Source: Nautilus pompilius (Eukaryota > Mollusca > Cephalopoda > Nautilida > Nautilidae). From it: 64,000 nt of DNA. This document shows, piece by piece, positions 13,523-26,200 of this stretch. The notes under the pieces were generated by a model that searched no databases, was not told the origin of the DNA, and saw only the letters and a program-made list of their open reading frames with translations. Where the stretch lies: the NCBI GenBank assembly GCA_018389105.1, contig JACATO010000600.1, positions 372,001 to 436,000 on the forward strand, written 5' to 3'. Numbering within the stretch: the first letter of the stretch is position 1; each line of letters opens with the position of its first letter. Both the position numbers and the translations under genes were made by a program.

Positions 13523-14061
13523 TAAGTTAATTATTACAAATGGAAAAGTTTTAGCATTAAAATGATGCCTAGTACATTTACTTAAAAAAACAAACTTTTG
13601 GATGCATAGCTTGCAAAAGTGTACCAATGTAATACTTAATTTCTGCAGAAAAAATGCAGACAATTAACTTGAGGATAAATTAAGTTTGTTCAGGTAGATG
13701 GAAAATTTGTTTTAAACTGACTGCAAATACATTACAGATAAAATGTTAGATAAAAGATGGGAAATATAATGAAAAGTTTTCTGATTTATTTTTAAAACAG
13801 TAAGTAGATAATTACTTAATGAAGGATTGATTGTATGAATACACATTTTAAAAAAAAAGGTCATCGGAAAATAGCTCAAAGGATCAGGTGTGTAAAATAT
13901 ATTAAGATTGTGAATGTCAAGTATTATGTAAAATAAGAGCATTTATAACCCATTAGAATTCAATAGCAATTTGTTTATACTTCCAATGTTTATTAAATGT
14001 TATCTATAGTCGTGTACAGCCCATAGCTTATGATTTTTACCACAAATGTTTTTTTTAAAAA

Positions 14062-14067
14062 TTTATT
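14062..14067 (-). terminator. Candidate polyadenylation signal AATAAA of the ADAMTS gene
   Basis: AATAAA on the minus strand, about 40 bases after the stop codon. A second AATAAA is at 13989-13994. The DNA is so AT-rich that chance copies are common, so which one is used is open. Confidence 0.4.
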
Positions 14068-14105
14068 TACTTTTTGAAAATTCTAGGGCAGAGGTAGATG
14101 AGCCT

Positions 14106-14224
14106 TCATGGTTTCATTAATGGCTGGCATGTCTTGCAGCAGATGACACCATATATTTCACGTTGACATGCATTGTGCTGAAGTACTAGATAGCACCAAG
14201 AATACTGGTCAGTACATCGAAGAT
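14106..14224 (-). CDS. ADAMTS16/18: ADAMTS terminal exon: PLAC domain and stop codon
   Basis: Too short and too frame-shadowed to appear as an ordinary open reading frame, but clear once spliced. It encodes LRCTDQYSWCYLV, HNACQREIYGV, ICCKTCQP and ends LMKP-stop (TGA at 14106-14108). The six cysteines in order C-x(6)-C-x(8)-C-x(8)-C-C-x-x-C are those of a PLAC (protease and lacunin) domain, which closes ADAMTS16/18. Acceptor CTATTTTCAG. The 3' untranslated region continues to lower coordinates. Confidence 0.94.
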
Positions 14225-17200
14225 CTGAAAATAGATACAGAAACTCAAGTTGCTTTAACCATGCATTTTCATAAAAAAAAAATAGTGTATAGCTACATAA
14301 ATTATTTCTACTATCACAAAAGTTTATATGGATATGGAATCCAACTATTACAGTAAAATACTTTCTAGGTAACCTGCTAATTATATTGATGCTTAGTGTG
14401 TGTTTTTGCTTTTTAATAAACTTATGGTTTCATTAGAAGCATTTATATGAATACAAAATACAGTTTATTTTCATATCAATGTTTTGAAAGGTGAAGATCA
14501 AAAAGTGCCAAATCTTAAAATTAAATTTTTTTGTTTCTTTTGATTTTGTAAGTTTTTTTTTTTTCAATAAATATAATTTTAGTTTATATATTTTTTGTCA
14601 ATTAACTGTTATCCCATTGCTGGTGACCTCTAAGTTTACATACAATTTGTGGTACCATTTCCACTAATCTTTTTATTAGAAAAAGGAGCAAGCAGTTTTA
14701 AAAAAAAATTAAAGATGAAGATGCATTGAAAGTATTCAGAATCAGTTAACAATTTTGAAGTACTCTATCTTTTTAAAATTCACATTAATATAGCAATTTT
14801 TTTTCCTAAATCTGGTGTAATAGAAAGGCCTTCAAATTGACTGGGTATCTTTTGTGTCAGCCATAAATGTTCTGGCTTCAACTTAGCTAATTGTTTATTT
14901 GCTCTAGTAAATATAGAAGATATATAACTTCCATATTTTCAAAGGGTCATCTGATCATAAAGTCTTTAGCTCAAGCAGTTGCTAACATTAGTAATAATGG
15001 TAAAATTCTAAAGAAAACTGAAATGCTAAAAAATCTGTTTAATATTTGTTAAAACAGTTTCATTGTTTCTTTCTATTTACTGTCGAACAAATGAACATGA
15101 AGTTTAGTTAAATCTGCTTTATTAATTATCTTTTGTTTATGTATGTAAAATAATTCAGAACAGCATTTTTACTAGTTAATTCTGAAATTTTAAATGGTCA
15201 ATAGTACTCAAATATTTCTGCTTTATTTGGCTGTTCTATATGGGATACCTTGGTCTACTTGCAATTATGAGTCTGTTTCCACTTGAACCTGCTGTTAATA
15301 GGAAGATTAGAAGAACTCTGCTAATTTATGTGCTGAAAGTAGGATACTGCAAAAGTAAAAGCTGAATGCAAAAGTCAGAAAGAAACGTAAAAACTGAGTC
15401 AAAACAATGAACACAAAAGAAATGCTCTGAATGGACCTGTAGGGAAGATGTTAGATAGGTTCAACAGTGAAAATAGGAGCCAGTCATCGAGAAGTACACA
15501 ACTATTGATAATCTACCTTAAAATTCTAACCTTGCACCACAGGTTTTCACTTCTTTTAGAATCATAAAAGAATTTCCTTGATGTAAAACTTGTTATGCCA
15601 ACAATTGGAACAATTTTTCTTTTGCAGAATTCACGTGTTTATCTAATAAAAATAATGCATTGAGATTTGATGATTTTTCTCTGTATTTTCCTTACTAAGT
15701 TAACCTTATATTATAGTTAGTTGTAGCTCTGTCCACAGAGGTAGGAAAAACAAAGTCTTATGTAAAGCATCCTCTTCAAGCACTTCTTCAACAAATTTTA
15801 ATTTATATTTTAAAGTATAAAAGATAATTTTGTTCATCTTTTAATTCATTTTTTAATTCTGTTCAATGATTAGAATTCATAGTTGTCTATTCTACTTTCT
15901 TGCAGCTATATTAAACATAAAATAAATAGTTTTAAAAATGTTAGCTAGAGTGTGGTATCAGAAAAGAATAATTTAGGTAATGATGCTAGCAGGAAATCAT
16001 GGACCTGGCAGATAGCCTCTCTTTATAACCAGTTTACTCTTTCACTGACAGATGCCTAAATGAAATGTTTTCTCAGCAAAGCATGATAAAAATCCCACTC
16101 ACACTAGTTTAACACTACCAACCAATGTACTTATTTATTTTTAATCAAATGTGTAAATCATGTCAAAGATCTTTCAAGCTTATGAGATAAATCATTAATC
16201 TTTTGTAAAATAATCAACATTTGTGTATGAAAAAGTTTCTTGATTACCTTTAGTAGCGCACTGTCTTAGCTGGCAGGACTGAGCAGTAGCAGGCTTTTGT
16301 TGTGGATCACAGCCGTGTGTAGTTATCTGTGTCTTGGGATCCACGCATGTGACATAACGACGCTGTTGGCCAGGTCCACATGATTTTGAACACTAAAAAT
16401 GTTGACAAAAGCCAAAGTTTCACTTGTAACTACTGCAGTATTGAAACCAACTGCTGTTAGATTTTCAGGTAACAATCACTGTTTTAGATAACATGCACAG
16501 ATGACATGAAGTTAAGAAGAATTTTAAATAAGACTACCAAGAAACTGAGCTCATGTTTTGCAGATGCATTATGATGGGACTTCTTCTGTTTGACATTGAG
16601 TAGCATAATACTATTTATTGCCAATTTTAAATATCAAATTTTGTTATTTTAGGTTTTCTACATGGCCAATCAATTTATCTACTATGCAGATCCTTAGAAT
16701 CCCCATGTTTTCTACAGATACATTTTACTAAATGTGACTGGTGTTCATATGCTGATTATCATAAGGTGCAGCTTTAACAATTCCTTTTGCTGTCTCACTT
16801 TTTTCATTTTCCAACTTTAAAAAAATCTGTTAACAAAATTACACTATATCAACAAGCTGAGAGATTCCAGCTTTATCTATATTATTATGCAACTGAATTT
16901 GCTATCTGCTTGTTTTATAAAGAAATATTTTTGGCAAGAAAAATTTAATTGTAAAGTTTAATTTATTTTTTTTAAAGGAATGATTCAGTGTTACTTTCAG
17001 GTCATGGAATTGTGCATGCTTACTTAAAACTTGCACAAAATACATCACAAGTTTTTCAAGTCAGTACGAAGTAAAAGAATCAAACTCTCTCTCTCTCTCA
17101 TCATCATCATCATCATCTCTCTCCCTCTCTCTCTCTCTGGTAAATAGCAAAAATGATGTAAAATACTGGTTACTGTGTTCAATATCATGAAATGTAAAAC

Positions 17201-20200
17201 CTAGTTGATTTTAAACAAAAAACTGGGAATTTTCCAAGAAGTAAGAATGCTGAGCATGAAGGAGAAGATCAGGTTGTTGATACCATGTGGCCTTTTGCTG
17301 TGCAATAAAAATAATTAGGCTGCTGTTTGGTCGCTTCATCAACAGTATGAATAGCCAATTTCTTGAGGAGTTGTCAATAAAAAAAGTTTAAAATCTGAGC
17401 AGGAAGAAAATAGATCTACAGAGAACATTACAAATTCAAAGACTACATAAAAAACTACAGCAGAAAATCCTGAAGTACACTATAGTAATAGTGAAAATGC
17501 AGCACAAGTAGCAATGATAACAACAACGTGAATAATAAAATCCCCCGACCTTGTGATAATGTAAACTATTACTTTCATTTAGTGTATTTGATTCCTGTTT
17601 GTCTGAGTCCTGATTGAAATGAAATAGATTTTCATGAAACTACAGACTGATCAAGAAAACAAGAGCACTCACAGCAGTCCAGATCGAGGTGTGCCACTCC
17701 GGTTTCAATAACACTTGATGACAAAGGCCCCTACTGCAGCGCTCTTTCAACACAACTTGTGGTTTTGGAATGTTTTCGCACTGGGTAATACTTGCAGGCA
17801 TTACTTCTTTACCACTACCTTTAATGCATCTCAAAAAACGCCTTCGGATACCTACTCCACAGGTATTGGAGCACTGGGAAAATTTGAAAAAAAAGTAAAT
17901 AAATAAACATTGTAATTTATTGTGGATCCTATTTCATTTGTTCAGCGATATCTTTTGCTATTGTTCCAAAAATTTAACTGGGATCAAGAGTGAAGTAGAT
18001 GGTACCTGTACCAGTATTTATTAGTCAATATGTTTCCTCAATAAACTATAAAATCCTGATATCCAGCAGATTTAATTTTACAACTTTTAAACCAGTACCA
18101 ATTTTTATATTTAGATGCCATGAAATAGTTAATTATTCAGTACTTGAATTTCTCAACTGTTCTGTTAAGCAGGATTTTACTATTGCTGAAAAAAACAAAT
18201 AAATACAATCAAGGTGTTATACACTTCACAGAACTATTTTACAAGATTATTTAATATGAGACCTTTTAATTGTTTTAAACATTATTGTTACTCATTATGA
18301 ATCTTCTCATGTTCCCATTAATGTCATGATGGGCACCTGATAGGAAATCTAATTAGCAGTTTGCTGGTCATGTTTCTGCATTATTTTATGCACCATAATC
18401 AAACTAGAAATATCAGTGTGTGTCACAATAGCAGAGAGGACCATTTTACAGTTTCAGAACAAATCAAAAAAAGATATAGGGTTCCTTGGAGAACCATAAA
18501 AATATAATACTTGAGCATAAATTACTCTGAAGTCAGTCAGTGACAACTCCCAAACCATAACACACATTGACAGAGTCATGAGGAATGCTGTCCCAAAGTT
18601 TTCAGGTTTTGCTATTGTCCATTTTAAAAATGTTTCTTCTCAAATCAATGTGTAACTGTAGCAGAAAGCACTAAAAGATTAATGACCAACACTAGTTTAT
18701 TCAAACATTTTACTGACATCCCTCTGCTGAACTAGTTTAACTCAATACATTAAGTTCAAACACTTGTCTGGATTATTAAGTAGTAGTTCCTACAATTTCA
18801 TATGGAAACAGCTTTAGTATCTTGCACATCTCTTTCCACAATGTTTTCTGGGATAAGCATATAGATCTGGCAACTTCATGGGTAATGCATTCTCCATGTG
18901 GATTACTTTTTTTAGATTTCAGATGACACTTTTAAATTTTGCAACATCTTCCTCAGGCATAGGTGGTGTCCTGATCTTGGTGCATTGACCATAAATCCTG
19001 TCTCCTCAATTGGTGGATGATATTGCACAAGGCTCTTACACTACATTGTTGCTACTTAAAAACTTCATATGTGATCTTGGAGAGAAACTATTTGCAGGCA
19101 AACTGACACATCTGACAGTAGTGTCAGCTTATAAATGTAGGATAAAATATCATAGATAATGTCACAAAGCATAGATGATGCTTCACAAAAGCAAAATCTA
19201 CAAACTCTGAGAATGCATTCTCTATTACTTCCTTTGTATGCACAATTACTTCCATTAACATATAGATTACGGTTTTGGTGTTACAAGCAACCATTTTCAG
19301 GAATTAAAATTATGGTAATCCAGTGCATTCAGAATTTATAAATCTCATTTTATTTAACGGTTATACTACAATGCCTAAAGTTGATTTAGAACATCATTTT
19401 AATGTTTCTGTTGGATAAAGAGCAACAAAATACTGTTATTAGTAAAGAATTAGCTAAAAATGTGTGTGTATGTGAACATATGTGTGTGCATGTGAGTGAA
19501 CTTTTAATAATTTTATTCAATATTTAAAAACTACAAATATTTATATATAATATGCATGCACAAAAAGTTATGAATATTGCTTTAATAAATGCCAAGCAGT
19601 TTACTTTGAAGATTCATTGTGTTTCATTAAGTATAACATTTGACAGGTTCATTAGTGGAAAATTGATATCAAGATCTGTTACATGTCTTTACAGTATTCC
19701 AAACCACATAAGGGTTAAAAAAATCCCAACATAGACTATTACTTTAATAATGTATTATGCCGCAGTTGCTACATATGTATAGTCCATGTAGTCTCTGCAT
19801 GGTGTAGATAATCTGATCTGTGGAATCCTACATCAATGCTAATTGTCAGCTAGGTAAATGAATTCCAGGCAATGACATTATAAAAATAGTAATTCAAGTG
19901 ATTGAGAATCTTTTCTCACTAAAACATACCTGTTACTCAATCCCTAATGAGAACTAGCTTTCAGTTCTGTCAAGCTTCACAATGATTGCCCATATCATCA
20001 GTGGTCTTCCTCTAACTTACTGATCATGATTCACTTGTGTTGCAAAAACATGCTGCTATATAGTTCATCTACACATGCATTTCCATCCCTGATGTAGAGA
20101 ATGAACTTTAACTCAATGGTGAACATCACATTGTCCCAGCTTACCTATATTCAGCACTTAGGAGTTAAGTACTGCTGGTCACTCTCTCTGGTATACCTGT

Positions 20201-23200
20201 CATGGGTAAAATTAGTTCTTAACTGCCAAACATTTATATGGCTACAGGTCATCAGTTATGCACAGTCTTGTGTCCTAAACCTGTGTTAGTGATCATTAAA
20301 AATGGCTTCTTAAGCATCTGTACAAAATGAATTCATAATCTGAATAATCCATTGGTTTGAATCAACCACAAGGCTGTCTTGTGTTCTGTTGGCTCTGGTC
20401 ACAGTTACTTTTGTCAGATTTAGTTGACCCAGCATCAAATGCTGAATGGTTCATTAAGTTTTGATCCTTTTTTACATGTGACTGTTCTGGCATACATAAT
20501 GAACATTCCTCTCAGACAGCATTTTCAGCACGAATAACATGCACTGTGCATTGTAAGAGAATTATGAAAATGCACATAATTTGATTTTGAATAGATAAAG
20601 GAATAATTTGCATAATTGAGGGGAGTTGTTTTTTTTTAATGTTGGACAGAGAAAATGCAATATTCCTAACTTTTTGTGTACAACATTAGTCTACAAAAGA
20701 TTAAAATTAAAAGAGAATTTACAAAAAATCTAAAATTGAGTCCAAGTAAAAGCAGAAATCATAATAAATGAAACAATCAACATTTTTATTTGTAAATTCA
20801 TGAAACTTTTATACAGTAAAAAAAACAACAAACAAACAATGAATAAAAGTTTGAATTAAACACATGAAATTCTCTCTCTTTTCAGTTTGCTGATTTAAAA
20901 ATAATTTATTGTTTTTGATCAATAGCAACCTGACTTATACATGCAGTAAAATCAATTCAGAGTGCAGATAAACTGTAACAATGAATATTTTTAGATGTTA
21001 TTTATTTCTTTCTGCTTTAATATTTCATATGTCAACTTTTAAAGATATTTTGGTAAAATCTTGAAAGATCTAATTTTATTTATTTATGTTTTATTGAACA
21101 TCATATAACATGAGTGGTAATAACCCTAACAATACAGCACACACAACTCTTTCATAATTCTTAGAAGAAATTATGAAATTTGCACGATCTGGCCTTGCAC
21201 AGGAGATCATTCTGTAAATAAACTATATACAATATCTAGTTTTGGGCATTCTGCACTTATCTATGGTGAAAAAAAGGGAAAAAAACTACTTGCCTCACTC
21301 CAAGAAGTCAGTGTCCATTTGTATATTTGAGGGCAAGATTGTATATTGCAGTGTTCCTTCTTACTGGGTTGAGGAAAACCATGACATTGATCTGCAGAAA
21401 ATCTTTTATGATTATGATCTGTGGTTCTACAAATCACTCTTCTTCTTCTTATTCCTTGACCACAACTTCTTGAACACTAGCAAAAAAAAAGAAAATGTTT
21501 AAGTCTACATGATTCCATTAAACAAAAATTTTAATAAATTCGGTTTATTCACAAATGTATGCAACAGTACAGTGATGTTAACAAATCCTCTAAAGTGTAT
21601 AAAACTGAGAAGTTACTGTCTTTGACTGGTGATAAAAAAGCAGTAAAATACAATTTTGAGAACTTTAAAATAACTTTTCCATTAATATATTTTCACAACT
21701 ACTTATTTGATGGAATAACAAGTAGTTAAAATGAAAGCACTTCTTTGCATATAATCACATTTTAATAAAGAATTGAGCATTTTAAAGTGTACAATTTGAG
21801 AGTCCAGTGGTTTGGTGCCCAGACTGTTGGACTGCCATTGGTTAAGTGCCTAAGTTTTAATCCTGATCAAAATTGGTTCAGTTTAGTGAACCTCCCTTTC
21901 ATAGTTTCTTCTTTCTCTTCACCAGATAGCCATGCAGATTTCTACCAGAAAATCCAGTTTCCTCCTACCTAAAAATTAAGAGTTCTAGTAGGGTTTTCAG
22001 GTACTTGTGGAATTTCTGTGGGTAATGTTTGACTGGCTTGGATCATATCTAGGTAACTTGCTTGGCCACCAAAGCTAATACATAACACCATCCCCCTTCT
22101 AGTTTGCTCGCTTTTGATGTCTTTAGATCTTGAAAGTCAGGACAGGGTTTGCCAATAAGTATATAATTTAGAGGCACTCAAATTTAAAACTATAATGACA
22201 CACACAAAAATGTGTATGGAAACTTGCAGCTATGTAGTATAACTGTACTAAGTTGTTATGTAAAGGACGTTTTAGATATTTGCAACTATACATTTGCAGC
22301 CATCATTTCATTTGAAAAATTGTTCATAGTATTTAGCAAGATTGACAGGTCACTAGTAAGACTCTCTTAAAGTTACTTTAGATTCTTCAAACCTGCACCT
22401 GAGGCAGCCACCAGAGGAATTCCCCTGGTATCAGCTTCCTAAGTCAAGCAGAGGACAACAGGGTATGTGTGTGCGTGTGTGTATGTATGCATGTGCTTTC
22501 TTTTTGAGGAGGGGATGCCAAGCAGAAAATCCCTACTAGAAATCTATTTTTTTTTAATGTTGGGAATTTACTTTAAATTAGACATTGTTAATTTTGTTTT
22601 GGTTATTGCTTCTAGCAGATACTCTTACAAATAAATGTCTGAAAATTTACCAAGCTTTTTCCTTACAAATACTGCAGCAATGTATATGTATTGTATATAT
22701 ACAATCAATTTAATAAAGAAATATGTTACAAAAATTTATTATGAGGGAGGCAATCTGTATGATTTTTAAACTGATTTATTCTGTTACCATAAACCACTAC
22801 CACTGGCCTTTTATTTCATTTATTTATTTATTTATTCAATTTCCCCAAACATACAAAAAAATGTAAGTTTCTTTTTAATGCTAAGCCATTTAGAAACATG
22901 AGGTTATTATGACTGCATGGTCTCCATACTGGTAAATCTAATAAATTTAACTTAAAGCCTAGAAACATTCTAGAGAATCTTTGCTTATGCATTTTATTTT
23001 TCTCTAATAACAGTTCTCCAGTGAAGCATTTTAAAGCTGAAAATAAATGAGAATGTGCAATAGAACTGAAATTTCTTTGTGTTTATATGTGATAAGCCAG
23101 TGTACTATTTGTACTAATATGCTGTTAACTTTAAGCAGATGAAATGCTTGTTATAATTAAACTAAATCAAATTTTAGTTTTTGTGCTAAGTTTCTTATTG

Positions 23201-26200
23201 AAAGTTCTGAAGTCCAAGTTTTCAAAATAAATGCAGCTCAAAATGAAGATCTGTAGAAGCTTTTAAAATACACAGGTATTCTAAACTGCAATCCTGCAAG
23301 CCATCACTGGACAGGATTTTCCTCTAGCATCTTGTAAACAATGTGTTGACCTTAAGTGTTCATTGGAGCTAATTAAACTATTCTTGGCAAAGACAGCAAG
23401 ACTTTTACAAGATTTGATTTGTAGATTTTTCTCTTAACTCTGACCCTATGGCCAAAGCTGCAAAACTAAATTTAATACTTGAATTGTATTCCCCATCCAG
23501 ATTAATCTTGAAGAAATCAATGATCTTCTGGCTATTGCTTCTTGGCATATACTTGAAGCCTGGCACAAATGATTGCTCTGAGAGAATACTGGCAACACAA
23601 TAGCATCATGAGTGTTTTTGTCTTCAAATTCCACATTGTCTTCCCTGATGGATACTTTACTGCTAACAGCATTTTGTACCAGTAAAATCTGCTTTTTTTC
23701 TAAGACTGTTTTCAAAATAATTAATCTTTATTTTTTTAAATAAGGAATATATATATATAGTATTATTAAATTGACATCAGATATATACAAAATTTCAGGA
23801 GGAGAGTTTATTAGTTCAGGAGTTAGTTTTCTTAATGTTTAAAACTGAAACTCTGCTTATCTAAGAATAATAAAATGTTTTATACATGGAAAGGTAATTA
23901 CTTCTGGGTTGGGTTTTTTATTGCTCTTCTGTGCCAGCTAATTTGTGTAGATTTTTCCTAATACACTCCAATTTCTAGTGAAAATTCTAATGGGTTCTTC
24001 TCTCTCTCTCTCTCTTTTTTTTGGCTAAAATTGGCTATGTATACTGTGCAGTGCACATGTGAACATTGCTAATGCTATCATCTTGAACAGTTGAACTAAG
24101 AATACTTCAGGCCAATTAGGTTAATCGTCAACCAACCTCATGAAGATGCTCTTAAGTGGTAGTAGAGGAAAAACTTATGATGTATAGTTGACATCTCATT
24201 CAGGAAAATATGAATTTAAGAATTTTTACACACACACACTGGAAAAATTCTCCAACAAGATGCAGATTAATTAAATTGCAAATTTATATATTTAAAAGAA
24301 AGAATTAATAAAACATTGTCCAAGTTCTATCCAAAGCAGTCTTTGTCAAAAAGTTCAGAAAAATGTTAGTAGTAAAATTCTGATCATCTGCACTGGATGG
24401 ATGATGGACACATTCTAAAAGATCATCTTCAATAAAGATTTTGCAGATTCTTCAATTCTATTAGACTAACCATGGCTCAGGTTAAGGGATATGGAGAAGA
24501 AAGACTGGAAAACCTGCAACATCCACAGCACAAAATAAGCTAGCAACAGGTCAACATGTCACACTAAAAAGCTGTGCTGCACCATGAAGCCAAACAGCTG
24601 CCTATTACATATTAGTATTCCAAATTATGAACAAACTAAAGTTTTCCAAAGTTAAGCAACAAACAAACAAAAATATTTAAAAAATGGTTAAAGTTTTATT
24701 TAATAAATGATCAACAAAATCATCTTTCTGTAACAATTTTTATCAAAGAAATATGTAAATTATAAATAATTTTTGGATGTGTAAGAGGAAAACTAAAAGG
24801 AACTCTAACATAATAATGAAAACAGAAATGAATTATAGGTAGTCACTATGGGATGTAGTTCCCCCTGATGGCAGTAAGCCATTTGTCTCAACAGATAACA
24901 TAACTTTTTTGGAGTTGGTTGGAGAAGGGCATCTTCCAAGAGCATTCCAAACATTTTCAATGGAATTTTGCTCAGAAAATGTTATATTATACAGGTAATA
25001 TTTTGGTCTTGAAGATTTAAATCAATTACATATGCCCTGTGAATGGGTGTTACTACTGCCCATTATAAGAATCTCATCTCTATACCTCATTATATTCAAG
25101 GTACCTGCCTGGAACACGTACAGACAGATCTATATGCCAACCCAATGAAATTCCTGCTCAGACTGTCACACCACCACCATCACAGTGTTCTTGTTCTATG
25201 AGGTTTGGTGGTTGGTTGCATGTTCCGTGTTCCCACCAGATTAGTGCATGCAGTGAGTCACACTGAAAGCTTAGTCTTGATTCATCAGTAAAAAGAATGT
25301 CTCCAATCATGTGGCAACCAAGTGAAATGTTTATGGCACCAGTTCAACTGCTCCTGTTTATGACGGACAGTCGGGGGAATAGATACCATGGGTAATCCTT
25401 GCATAAAGCTTTCTTTCATGCAGCCTCCTGCATATAGTTGAAGCTGATACCAACTTTCATATGGCTCCAGATAGATCAGAAGCAAGTTGGGTCAGGGTTG
25501 AAATTCTGCTTTGCTGAGCCAAAAGTGATAGTATTCATCTGATGGGGTTGTAACCTATGGTGGTCAACCTTGAACTGGTGGTCTTCAGACAGTATCTCTA
25601 TACACTTGAAATTATTTCCATAGCTGAGAAATCATATTTAGCCATTCCTCCACTTTGTTCTGTAACTATCTGGCCAGGTCTTTATCCTAGCACTTGCTTC
25701 TCAACCTTATAGAACCTTCCTGATGAGTATAGCTACCCATCTGTAGCATTGCCCTTTAAAAAAATACATCCTAATGGAATCAGAATTTATATGAACACAA
25801 GCCTCGGGTTTTATTTTTGTCTTTATACCAAAGATAATTTAGATGTTTTTATTGGAACTCATTTTTTGTCTATCTGTCTTGGTTCTCTGTGTTCATAAAT
25901 TTGAATTCCTATATGTGTTTATGAATGTTAGACTCTTTTTTTTTATTCTTAAAAATACATTGTTTTTGTAATTGATAATAAACATTTGAAAATTATTATT
26001 ACTAAAATACTATATTTCTTTAATTTACCACTACAATAAATCTCTTATGCTGATAGCAGTTGTCACATGATCTAGAATTGCTCAAATCTTGTTACTCTCA
26101 AATAAAGATTATTGTAGTAATTAATATAAATTAATTAACTTACATTTTTGCTTAGTTTAAATAAGTTGCAGTATATTTGAAAATATTACTATACTAATTC

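Noticed and set aside
17086-17138. Short regular repeats as a possible CRISPR array
   Set aside because: Simple CT/CAT microsatellite without spacers, in a eukaryotic intron.
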